Shown here: positions 36,553-43,280 of the stretch, in pieces
Numbering within the stretch: position 1 is the stretch's first letter
Layout: every line of letters begins with the position of its first letter
Assembly: GCF_014641615.1 (NCBI RefSeq)
Contig: NZ_BMIB01000001.1
Location: 744,769-808,768 of the forward strand
Length of the DNA: 64,000 nucleotides
Source of the DNA: Filimonas zeae
GTDB lineage: Bacteria > Bacteroidota > Bacteroidia > Chitinophagales > Chitinophagaceae
Direction of reading: 5' to 3'
The notes under the pieces: model-generated
What the model was told of the DNA's origin: nothing
The model's input: only the letters and a program-made list of their open reading frames with translations
The model's database searches: none
Position numbers and translations under genes: made by a program

Positions 36553-36915
36553 ATGTCGAAGGTGAAAAAAACATCTACCAATTTTGCCAACAAGCAGGCG
36601 TTGATGGGGGAATGTTCAGAAGTGTACGCAGCCAATATCATAGGTGGTCAATGGGCGCTGGCAATCTGTTCCTGGTTGCTGAACGGCAGGCTGCGGTTTG
36701 GGGAGTTGAAGCGTCGTTTGCCGGGTATTACTGAACGCATGCTTACGTTACAACTGCGTAAACTGGAAGAACACAATATTGTAAAAAGAGAAGTGTATGC
36801 CGAAGTGCCACCCCGGGTGGAATACGAGCTTACCCCAATTGGCTACGAACTAAAGCCCATTATTCTGCAACTGGAACAATGGGGTGAAAAGCATAAAGCA
36901 CAACAGCCACAATAA
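36553..36915 (+). CDS. HxlR-family winged-helix regulator
   Basis: A 120-residue DNA-binding protein. Cys21 precedes the family core (GECSEVYAANIIGGQWALAI); the winged helix follows (LRFGELKRRLPGITERMLTL, RKLEEHNIVKREVYAEVPPR) and the family end LEQWGEKH. Many HxlR proteins sense electrophiles or oxidants through this conserved cysteine and control a neighbouring oxidoreductase. That fits the divergent flavin reductase at 35926. It ends 14 bases before the convergent response regulator. Confidence 0.92.
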   Translation: MSKVKKTSTNFANKQALMGECSEVYAANIIGGQWALAICSWLLNGRLRFGELKRRLPGITERMLTLQLRKLEEHNIVKREVYAEVPPRVEYELTPIGYELKPIILQLEQWGEKHKAQQPQ

Positions 36916-36944
36916 AAATACCGCATGTTTTACGCCATGCGGTA
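36913..36944 (-). terminator. Terminator of the response-regulator gene, overlapping its stop
   Basis: TACCGCATG (36919-36927) and CATGCGGTA (36936-36944) form a 9-bp stem; on the minus strand it is followed by TTTTT. The stop codon of the response regulator (36930-36932) lies in the 8-base loop. The stem may also slow plus-strand transcription leaving the HxlR gene. Confidence 0.65.
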
Positions 36945-37331
36945 CGAAGCGGTAATTTCTTTCATAATATGCACCAGATGCTGATAGCTATCGGGCTTGG
37001 TAAAGTAACCTTGTGCGCCCTTCTGATACAGGTCATGCACCGTATCTTCCTTAATAAAGGTTGACATCATTACAATCTGTGTATCTGAAAATTTGGGCAG
37101 CAGCCTTATTTGCTGCAAGCATTCCATGCCACTGTATCCGGGCAGCCGGGTGTCCATTAACAAAAGTGTAGGAGCTACGGTGTTATGCAGCTGGATAAAA
37201 TCAAGAAACTGGCGGCTTTCCGGAAAACTGGTAAAGTTAACCTGTACACCGGCATCATGAATGGCAGATTGTAATAGTAACGCGTCATCTCCGTCATCTT
37301 CTACAGCCCACACGGTTATTTGGTCTGTCAT
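36930..37331 (-). CDS. Single-domain response regulator (receiver only)
   Basis: The ATG at 37331 (MTDQITVWAVEDDGDDALLL) gives a standard 133-residue CheY-like receiver. A longer frame to 37451 adds 40 residues without receiver character and is not preferred. The acidic pair is EDD at residues 11-13, the phospho-acceptor is Asp60 in LLLMDTRLPGYSG, and the conserved lysine is in GYFTKPDSY. There is no output domain, so it acts by protein contact or as a phosphorelay node. This soluble type with long side loops resembles Rcp1-like receivers. No histidine kinase lies next to it in the window. Confidence 0.9.
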   Translation of the reverse strand: MTDQITVWAVEDDGDDALLLQSAIHDAGVQVNFTSFPESRQFLDFIQLHNTVAPTLLLMDTRLPGYSGMECLQQIRLLPKFSDTQIVMMSTFIKEDTVHDLYQKGAQGYFTKPDSYQHLVHIMKEITASYRMA

Positions 37332-37640
37332 ACAATTGATTTGATTATAGGGTAAAAAGGATTGCCGTGTAAACATCAAAAAGCATTCCTGTAATGTTTT
37401 GTCGTAGCCAGGACGACGGAGGCGGGCGTTAACGGGGGATTTTTTCCTCAAATTCAGCCTGATTACATAGCGGGTGTTTTAGCCGATGCTTTTTTGAGGT
37501 GAATACACATACAGCGGCGCCGCACATAATGGCCAGTTGTATTACCGCAATCTGAACTCCGCCGGCGTAATCTTACCACAAATCAATAAATACCAGTATC
37601 AGGCCGGCCAACTTTGTAGCTATCAACAAATAGTTACAAA
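37332..37640. other. Intergenic region between response regulator and tautomerase operon
   Basis: About 309 bases without a convincing gene. On the minus strand TATAAT (near 37344-37349) lies just before the response-regulator ATG. CCTCAAA (37446-37452) and TTTGAGG (37493-37499) form a weak long-loop inverted repeat. CAACTTTG (37609-37616) is a near match to a -7 element 25 bases before the tautomerase ATG. The GC-rich part around 37405-37435 shows nothing that I can interpret. Confidence 0.4.
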
Positions 37641-38045
37641 ATGCCATTACTACACGTAACAGTAAGCGGGAAACAAAATGCCGCACTTGCAAAAGAGATT
37701 GCACAGCAGATAGGGGTGTTAACCAAAGATATTCTCAGGAAAAGAAGTGAGGTAACTGTTGTTACGGTCACTTTTATTCCTGATGAGCTCTGGTTTGTTA
37801 ATCAGGAATCACTTGCTGAATTAAACAGGCAAAGTTTTCATCTTAGCATTAAATTTTCAGAATCAACCAATCTGAAAGATGACAAAGCCCGGTTTATAGA
37901 AGCGGTGCATCATACCATGGTTGGGCTTTTACAAAACATGCACCCGGTAAGTTACACTACTATAGAAGAGCAACGTGCAGACGCCTATGGCTATGAAGGC
38001 CTTACCATAGAACATAAAATCATCAGCAACCGGATAAAGCAATGA
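37641..38045 (+). CDS. Tautomerase-superfamily protein
   Basis: A 134-residue protein beginning MPLLHVTVSG, so the mature N-terminus is the proline that acts as catalytic base in 4-oxalocrotonate tautomerase relatives. At this length it should hold two beta-alpha-beta units, as in cis-CaaD and malonate semialdehyde decarboxylase (KEIAQQIGVLTKDIL, VTVVTVTFIPDELWFVNQES). The substrate is unknown. It begins a tight plus-strand operon: its last four bases overlap the next gene (ATGA), and the HxlR-Crp regulator follows that. Confidence 0.85.
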   Translation: MPLLHVTVSGKQNAALAKEIAQQIGVLTKDILRKRSEVTVVTVTFIPDELWFVNQESLAELNRQSFHLSIKFSESTNLKDDKARFIEAVHHTMVGLLQNMHPVSYTTIEEQRADAYGYEGLTIEHKIISNRIKQ

Positions 38046-38587
38046 AACAATTAATAAGCATTATCATGCTGGCTATAGCCGGTCAGTCCTTTGCACAGCA
38101 TCGTTCAGCAGATGTAAAAGAAATCAATAGTATTCTAAGCAATTATTCCAGGTGTGTTATAGAAAAAGACTCTGTTGCTTTTTATAACCTTTTTAACAAT
38201 GGAACGGTTACCTGGTGCGCCGCAGTTAAAAACGCATCTCATGTAAAAGAAAAAGAGGAGTTGGGTGTGGAAAAAGCAGGCAGCAATTATTTTGAACGCA
38301 GCTATCAGGGTTTTATGCGGGCGCTTTACAGGTATCAGCATTCAGAAGATAAATTTGATAATATACACATTGTGGAAGACGGAACAGTAGCTGCCGTTAC
38401 CATGGATTATAGTTTCTGGGCAAACCATAAGATGACCAACTGGGGAAGCAAATATCTTACGCTGATAAAGAGGGACGGGCAATGGAAGATTACCAGTGTT
38501 ATCTATTCTTTAGAGTTAACAAAATACTTTGCCCAACCTACGTTGGAAGAACGCCGGAAATTACGCCGGGAAACGGCTAATAATTGA
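38042..38587 (+). CDS. Secreted NTF2-like (SnoaL-type) protein
   Basis: A 181-residue protein with signal peptide (LISIIMLAIAGQSFAQ). The mature part has the NTF2/SnoaL pattern: helix EINSILSNYSRCVIEKDSVA then FYNLFNNGTVTW, and later strands HIVEDGTVAAVTMDYSFWA, KYLTLIKRDGQWKITSVIY. Such domains bind small hydrophobic ligands or act as simple isomerases and dehydratases; here they lie outside the cytoplasm. It overlaps the tautomerase gene by four bases and precedes the fused regulator by 27 bases, so all three are co-expressed. Exact role unknown. Confidence 0.82.
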   Translation: MKQLISIIMLAIAGQSFAQHRSADVKEINSILSNYSRCVIEKDSVAFYNLFNNGTVTWCAAVKNASHVKEKEELGVEKAGSNYFERSYQGFMRALYRYQHSEDKFDNIHIVEDGTVAAVTMDYSFWANHKMTNWGSKYLTLIKRDGQWKITSVIYSLELTKYFAQPTLEERRKLRRETANN

Positions 38588-38614
38588 TAGATTTACTACG
38601 AAAAGCGTAGTGTT

Positions 38615-39544
38615 ATGAAAAACCGGTTTGAGCAGGATGGCGGCGCCAAAGTGGCTTTTACCCAAAGCGATCTTGATGTTGCGGTGCGGATGTTGAGCGA
38701 CAAATGGAAATTTCAGATAGTGAATGCCTTACTTAAACTGGGGCCTTTAAGATTCAGTCATTTCCAGTTGTATATGCCTTCCATATCACCCACTGTGCTT
38801 ACTGAGCAGTTAAAAGCGCTGGAGGCCGCCGCCATTGTTTTTCGTACGCTTAGCGAAACAGGCAAGGCTGTAAAAGAGTATGTATTAACACCGCGGGGCA
38901 GGCAGCTATGGCCTGTAATAAGCGAACTGGAAAAATGGGGTAAGGCAGTGAATACAGAAGCAGGCAGCATTGCTGCTGATAACCTCCCGCCGCACACAAA
39001 CAAAAGCTTTGAGGCTTTGAAAGAACGTATGGTAGTGCGTAAAGTAAAGAAGAATGAATTGCTGTTGAAAGAAGGAACGGTATGCAATTTCATTGGCTTT
39101 GTTAACAGCGGTGCGGTGCGGTCGTTTGTTACTTCGGATGATGTGGAGCACAACAACGATTTTTATCTTCCTGATAGCATTGTATGCGCACTTACCAGCT
39201 TTTTAAGTCGCAAACCTACTAACTGCAATATTGAGGCTTTAACCGATACCGAAATCTGCCTCATCGGGTATGAGCGGTTTATGCACCTGGTAGAGGAAGA
39301 CGTAGCCTGGCTGCGTTTTGCCAAAACCGTATCGGATAGCTTTTTTATGAGAAAATGCAAAAGAGAAACCTCCTTTCTAAAGCATACAACCAGTGAAAGA
39401 ATTGACATGGTAAGGGCACTCTTTCCCGGAATAGAGCAGCTGGTACCGCAATATCATATAGCATCCTATATCGGAATTACTCCTGAATCGCTTAGCCGTT
39501 CCAGGCTTTCTGCTTTGCAGATGAAGAAGTCGCCTGCGAAATAA
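38615..39544 (+). CDS. Fused HxlR winged helix and Crp/Fnr-type regulator
   Basis: A single uninterrupted 309-codon frame. Residues about 15-112 are an HxlR domain (LDVAVRMLSDKWKFQIVNAL, LRFSHFQLYMPSISPTVLTE, ELEKWGKAV), but the usual sensor cysteine before the core is absent. A short linker (SIAADNLPPHTN) leads to residues about 130-235, a Crp/Fnr cyclic-nucleotide-binding-like domain of the Bacteroidota type (VRKVKKNELLLKEGTVCNFI, IGFVNSGAVRSFV, NCNIEALTDTEICLIG). The C-terminus (HIASYIGITPESLSRSR) is a Crp helix-turn-helix. So one chain carries two DNA-binding domains around one sensor domain. Last gene of the tautomerase/NTF2 operon and probably its regulator. Confidence 0.88.
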   Translation: MKNRFEQDGGAKVAFTQSDLDVAVRMLSDKWKFQIVNALLKLGPLRFSHFQLYMPSISPTVLTEQLKALEAAAIVFRTLSETGKAVKEYVLTPRGRQLWPVISELEKWGKAVNTEAGSIAADNLPPHTNKSFEALKERMVVRKVKKNELLLKEGTVCNFIGFVNSGAVRSFVTSDDVEHNNDFYLPDSIVCALTSFLSRKPTNCNIEALTDTEICLIGYERFMHLVEEDVAWLRFAKTVSDSFFMRKCKRETSFLKHTTSERIDMVRALFPGIEQLVPQYHIASYIGITPESLSRSRLSALQMKKSPAK

Positions 39545-39578
39545 AACAGCTTCTTTTTCTTTGCTGTTGCAGAACCTG

Positions 39579-39586
39579 TAGCTTTG
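39579..39586 (+). promoter_or_regulatory. -7 promoter element left from a truncated sigma gene
   Basis: TAGCTTTG matches TAnnTTTG and lies 13 bases before the likely TTG start at 39599. TTTG at 39560-39563 could serve as -33 but at short spacing (15). It may now drive the dioxygenase. Confidence 0.45.
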
Positions 39587-39598
39587 CGCGTATTACTT

Positions 39599-39844
39599 TT
39601 GAGTACCCCGGAGCAAATACATATAGAAAGAGAGCTGTTTCAACTTACGGCAGCAGGCGACGAGGCGGCATTTGAGCGTTTATTCTATGCATATGCGCCA
39701 CGTTTGCACGGACTTATCCTGAAAATAACCCGTCATGAACCGGTGGTGAAAGATATTAAGAAAGCATTTTCTGAAAAATGGTCTGATGGGGCTGGGTTCT
39801 ATAATAGCATTGCCTGTAGTTATTTCATCTTGTTCAAAGGATAA
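39599..39844 (+). pseudogene. Remnant of an ECF sigma factor gene, cut after the start of region 2
   Basis: The start TTG at 39599 reads STPEQIHIERELFQL, then AAGDEAAFERLFYAYAPRLH and GLILKITRHEPVVKDI, the typical beginning of an ECF sigma region 2. After about base 39755 the likeness stops. The remaining codons (to the stop at 39844) are an out-of-frame reading of the dioxygenase beginning (a lysine-rich segment then SEKWSDGAGFYNSIACSY). Regions 2.2-4 and any FecR partner are absent. The gene therefore looks truncated by a deletion that joined it to the dioxygenase. It cannot make a working sigma factor. Confidence 0.75.
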
Positions 39845-40427
39845 TGATACGGCCGATGATGGCTCCGGCGGCAGTTGCCCTGTATCACCATCTGAAACCA
39901 AAGGCCCTTTTCCTATACACACTCCGGCGCAGTATGTAAGAGCAAGCATTATAGGTGACAGAACGGGTGTTGCGCTGTTGATGAACCTTACGGTGCTGGA
40001 TCAGAGCAATGGCTGCACGCCGTTGCAGGATGTATATGTGGATGTATGGCAGTGCGATAAAGATGGGTTGTACTCGCAATATTCAACGCAAACCAGTGCT
40101 AATTATTTAAGGGGCAGGCAAACTACCAATGGCAACGGGCAGGTATCATTCATAAGTATATTTCCCGGATGGTACCCGGGAAGAGCACCGCACATTCATG
40201 TTGAAATATTAACAACAGGCGGCAGATCGCTATTGGTTACCCAGATTGCTTTTCCGGTTTCTACCTACACGGCTGTATATGCCACTACCGGTTATAACGG
40301 AGCACCGGATACCTCTAATACACAGGATAGTATTTTCTCAGACAGCTTAAGCAGAAATATGGCCGATTCGGTTACGGGTAATAACACCGATGGTTACACG
40401 TTAACCAAAACTATCATCGTAGCGTAA
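39786..40427 (+). CDS. Intradiol ring-cleavage dioxygenase-like lipoprotein, 5' end damaged
   Basis: From the ATG at 39786 there are 213 residues with a leader GLGSIIALPVVISSCSK and lipobox Cys. Codons before this ATG continue in frame back to a TGA at 39747 and read RKHFLKNGL, exactly what normally precedes this leader, but no ATG is left there. The body matches protocatechuate/catechol 3,4-dioxygenase-like proteins: VDVWQCDKDGLYSQYS, then GNGQVSFISIFPGWYPGRAP, with presumptive Fe(III) ligands Tyr130, His136 and His138 (HIH). It may oxidise an aromatic compound at the cell surface. It could still be translated from 39786, with a weakened signal peptide, or from a non-ATG codon near 39753. 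Confidence 0.8.
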   Translation: MGLGSIIALPVVISSCSKDNDTADDGSGGSCPVSPSETKGPFPIHTPAQYVRASIIGDRTGVALLMNLTVLDQSNGCTPLQDVYVDVWQCDKDGLYSQYSTQTSANYLRGRQTTNGNGQVSFISIFPGWYPGRAPHIHVEILTTGGRSLLVTQIAFPVSTYTAVYATTGYNGAPDTSNTQDSIFSDSLSRNMADSVTGNNTDGYTLTKTIIVA

Positions 40428-40447
40428 GTATATTTCCGGCTAAATAT

Positions 40448-40973
40448 GCACTCTGGCGGCATTCCCCAGAGCTCTGGCGACAAATTCCTGAGCTCTGTCG
40501 GCCTTCCATAGAGCTCTCCGGGCATTCCGTAGAGCTCTTTGAACGTTCTGAAGAACTCTACGGGCATTCCATAGAGTTCTCTGGACATTCCAAAGAACTC
40601 TATGGACATTCCGTAGGGCTCTGGCGGCATTCCCCAGAGCTCTGACGGCCTTCCAAAGAGCCCTCTGGGCATTCCATAGGGCTCTGGCGGCATTCCCAGG
40701 AGCTCAGGAATTTGTCGCCAGAGCTCTGGGGAATGCCGCCAGAGTTGGGGCAGAAGATGCCAGAGCTTTCCGGAAAGCCCAATGTGTGCTATGAGATGTT
40801 GCGCAAGCTCTCTGTAAAAGTGCAACAGTTGCCCGGATTGCTGTCAGTGCCCGCCGGGCATTTTTATGTGCTGTGGCATCAGGTGCTACAGCTCTTCGAT
40901 GGTTTCCTGCTGCTCACGCAAGGTTTGCCACAGCTCAGCCATGAGTTCATAGAGCCCGCTCATTACTCCACAA
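40448..40973. repeat. 21-bp phased tandem repeat array
   Basis: The hexamer GAGCTC or a near variant recurs at exact 21-base steps: 40469, 40490, 40511, 40532, 40553, 40574, 40595, 40616, 40637, 40658, 40679, 40700, 40721, 40742 and 40763 are strong. The phase continues at 40805, 40826, 40868, 40889, 40910, 40931 and 40952 in degenerate form. Up to about 40700 the unit is GGCATTCC, two variable bases, AGAGCTCT, three more; beyond that it reads in the opposite sense. Many units contain the palindrome CCAGAGCTCTGG. The region has no start codon, signal peptide or ribosome site that would make it a clear gene, though both strands are largely open in the heptad frame. It lies between the dioxygenase and the TlpA-type gene. 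Confidence 0.9.
40450..40745. repeat. Perfect 46-bp inverted repeat inside the 21-bp array
   Basis: Bases 40450-40495 are the exact reverse complement of 40700-40745. Pairing stops at both ends (40449/40746 and 40496/40699 do not match). The 204 bases between hold the diverged units. Transcribed RNA could form a 46-bp stem with a 204-base loop. The two arms are identical while neighbouring units differ, which points to recent duplication-inversion or to gene conversion. Confidence 0.92.
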
Positions 40974-41122
40974 ACTTTATACATCACCACTGAATTGTCT
41001 GAAATTTCAGGTTGAGGTTTTGGCAGATTTTGCAGAATTTAATCTTGTGCAGAGAAGCTTTTTTTAAAAAAGTTGCTTTTCCGTGGGGTAATATTTTCGC
41101 TTTTGGCATTCTTGTTAATATA

Positions 41123-41152
41123 CAGGAGCAAACCAGTTCTGGTTTGCTCCTG
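41123..41152 (+). promoter_or_regulatory. 30-base perfect palindrome in the leader of the TlpA-type gene
   Basis: CAGGAGCAAACCAG (41123-41136) and CTGGTTTGCTCCTG (41139-41152) are exact reverse complements separated by TT. There is no T-tract, so it is not a normal terminator. It lies 49 bases before the ATG at 41201. It could be an mRNA hairpin that controls translation or stability, or an operator. The rest of 40974-41200 holds AT-rich sequence (an A/T run near 41062-41076) and no gene that I can support. Confidence 0.6.
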
Positions 41153-41200
41153 ACAGGAAAATCCGCCATAGATATACAGTGTATGATACATGTTTTTAAA

Positions 41201-43204
41201 ATGAGAAAATGGGCTGGCTTGCTGATGTTGCTTTGTGTAGTAACAGTGGCAAAAGCACAATACCCCCAACTGCAGTTTACACCGGATAGAATAACCTCCG
41301 GAGAGAAGTTTTCGTTTACATACAATGCAGCCGGCACCCCGCTGGAAAATAAAGCGGATGTAAGCTGCGTATTGTATTACTATGACAATCAGGCCTTCCT
41401 GTGGCGTGGTGTGGATGTGCCGGTAACCAAAACGGCGGGTAATACCTGGGCGGGAGAATATACTACCCCTCCGCAAAGTGCATTTATCACCTTTAAGTTT
41501 GTATCGGGCGATTCGGTAGATAATAACAAAAATAGGTCGTACGGCTTCTTATTGCTGGATAGCCTGCGCAAGGGGCTGAATGCACCGGGCGCCATGGCTG
41601 CATGGGGGCTTTTACGGTCGCCGGGTTATGGAGCCACCATAGAGGGCTATCTGGATGGAAGTGAGGGTATTACCGATGAGGTAACCAACTATTGGCTGGA
41701 TCTGGAATTGCACCACCCCGGTACCGGCAAAGGTAGCAGCGTGTTTGCGGTTCCGTTTGTTCAAAGTTTGTACAAGGCATATGGCGATGAAAAGCTGGAC
41801 CGGATTCACAGAGCCATCGGGTATCTGGGAAGGAAAGACGCCCCCCTGAGCGATTGGGAACGTGCCTGGTATATTGCTGCACGGGTAATTAAGGATAATA
41901 AGCTGGCAGATTCTCTGGCAAAACAGATACAGCAACGGACACCGGTAAATGCAATAACGAAGCTGGCGGACTATAATAGCTTTCTGAACCAGCGGCAGAT
42001 GGATTCGTCTACCATAAAGGCAACTGCCTTTCTGGAAAAATACCCGTATGCAGATAGCAGCGTTTGGTTTGATGAACTGAACCGTATTGAATACAACAGG
42101 GTTTATTTAGCAGCATTGCTGGGTAAAATTGCAAAGAATGATTTTTCTGCCATTGACCGGTATCTGAACCAATTGCCATTTGTTGCTGCTATTACCGTTT
42201 ACTATAAAACTATTGACGTAACGCACAGCAGGAAAATGATGAGCGATAGTTTTCTGTACAATTACTCGCTGAAACTGATACAATTTGTAGAGCATCTGAA
42301 AGAGAACCAGCCGCGGGAATATGCTTATATGCCACCATCTGAGTGGCAGAAAAAAGCAGAGGAGGCATTGTATGCAGGCATTGGATGGCCTATGTATGCA
42401 ACACATGCGGAAATATGCAACGCTATAGGGCGTTACGAAGAGGCTTTGCAGTATGCAGAAAAGGTACAGCAGTATAAGCAATTTACGCAGGCTCAGCTGA
42501 ATGATATTCAGGTAGAAGCGTTAAGTAAAACCGGACGGGAAAAGGAATTGAAAGAGGTGTTGCTGAAAAGCATTTATGAAAACCAGGCATCAGTTACCAT
42601 GCTGGAAATGCTGAAAAAAGATTACCGTAAAGAGTATGGTTCTGATAAAGGATTTGAGCAGTATCTGCAATCTTTAAAAAATGCTGCTGCCGCTAAAAGC
42701 AATGCTGCACCTAAAGAGATGATGAACAAACCCATGCCGGATTTTGTGATGAAAGATGCCAATGGCAAAAAGGTAAGTTTGTCTTCGCTGAAAGGTAAAG
42801 TAGTAATACTCGATTTCTGGGCACAGTGGTGTATACCTTGTAAAGCTTCTTTCCCTGGTATGAAGCTGGCTGTTGATAAATATAAGAACGACAAGGATGT
42901 GGTTTTTTATTTTGTGGATACAGAGGAAGATATGGCTTCTGATTACAGAAAGGCAAATATTAAATACCTGAAAGAGCATGGCTTTAACTTTAACCTGTTG
43001 TTTGATAATCCTATAGAAGGCAGTAAGAAAACAGGTGATGTGTTTGAGCGGGTATGTAAAGTGTTTACCATTTCCGGCATTCCGCAAAAGGTGTTGATTG
43101 ATAAGAAGGGTAATGTACGTTTTATAACCGTTGGCTTTAAAGGAAGCGCCAGTGCGTTAGCGGATGAGTTGACGGAAGTAATTGAGTTAATGAAGACGTT
43201 GTAA
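41201..43204 (+). CDS. Secreted thioredoxin-like (TlpA/ResA) protein with helical N-terminal region
   Basis: The ATG at 41201 opens a signal peptide (MRKWAGLLMLLCVVTVAKAQ); the frame extends further upstream but without a leader. 667 residues. The first 130 are beta-rich (LQFTPDRITSGEKFSFTYNA). Residues about 150-500 are helical and TPR-like (AEICNAIGRYEEALQYAEKV). Residues about 515-665 are a TlpA/ResA thioredoxin fold with the redox pair C544-I-P-C547 in FWAQWCIPCKASFPGM and GIPQKVLIDKKGNVRF. Such proteins reduce or exchange disulfides outside the cytoplasm; the fused N-terminus is common in Bacteroidota. No operon partner. A terminator follows. Confidence 0.9.
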   Translation: MRKWAGLLMLLCVVTVAKAQYPQLQFTPDRITSGEKFSFTYNAAGTPLENKADVSCVLYYYDNQAFLWRGVDVPVTKTAGNTWAGEYTTPPQSAFITFKFVSGDSVDNNKNRSYGFLLLDSLRKGLNAPGAMAAWGLLRSPGYGATIEGYLDGSEGITDEVTNYWLDLELHHPGTGKGSSVFAVPFVQSLYKAYGDEKLDRIHRAIGYLGRKDAPLSDWERAWYIAARVIKDNKLADSLAKQIQQRTPVNAITKLADYNSFLNQRQMDSSTIKATAFLEKYPYADSSVWFDELNRIEYNRVYLAALLGKIAKNDFSAIDRYLNQLPFVAAITVYYKTIDVTHSRKMMSDSFLYNYSLKLIQFVEHLKENQPREYAYMPPSEWQKKAEEALYAGIGWPMYATHAEICNAIGRYEEALQYAEKVQQYKQFTQAQLNDIQVEALSKTGREKELKEVLLKSIYENQASVTMLEMLKKDYRKEYGSDKGFEQYLQSLKNAAAAKSNAAPKEMMNKPMPDFVMKDANGKKVSLSSLKGKVVILDFWAQWCIPCKASFPGMKLAVDKYKNDKDVVFYFVDTEEDMASDYRKANIKYLKEHGFNFNLLFDNPIEGSKKTGDVFERVCKVFTISGIPQKVLIDKKGNVRFITVGFKGSASALADELTEVIELMKTL

Positions 43205-43231
43205 GTAGCCCCGTTTCTCTCATGTATAATG

Positions 43232-43264
43232 GCTGCCTGGATTATTCCGGGCGGCTTTTTTTTG
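43232..43264 (+). terminator. Rho-independent terminator after the TlpA-type gene
   Basis: GCTGCCTGG (43232-43240) and CCGGGCGGC (43247-43255) pair over 9 positions with two G-T wobbles, followed by nine T. It separates this gene from the convergent AraC gene. Confidence 0.8.
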
Positions 43265-43280
43265 CTGGTACCGGTTACAC

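Noticed and set aside
37332..37451. Forty extra N-terminal residues on the response regulator
   Set aside because: They lack receiver character. The ATG at 37331 begins exactly where the first receiver strand should.
40394..40825. A 143-aa minus-strand gene over the repeat array
   Set aside because: It starts at a TTG, has no signal or domain, covers the end of the dioxygenase and exists because the palindromic units are open on both strands. Treated as repeat, not gene.
40448..40973. CRISPR array
   Set aside because: The repeats are back to back at 21 bases with no unique spacers, the units drift gradually, and no cas gene is in the window.
40712..40993. A 93-aa plus-strand gene in the right half of the array
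   Set aside because: It has a TTG start within a repeat arm, no promoter or leader, and heptads that are only the continuation of the array. Possible relic, described under findings.
41012..41200. Upstream extension of the TlpA-type protein
   Set aside because: It runs through the 30-base palindrome and has no leader sequence. The ATG at 41201 is followed at once by a good signal peptide.
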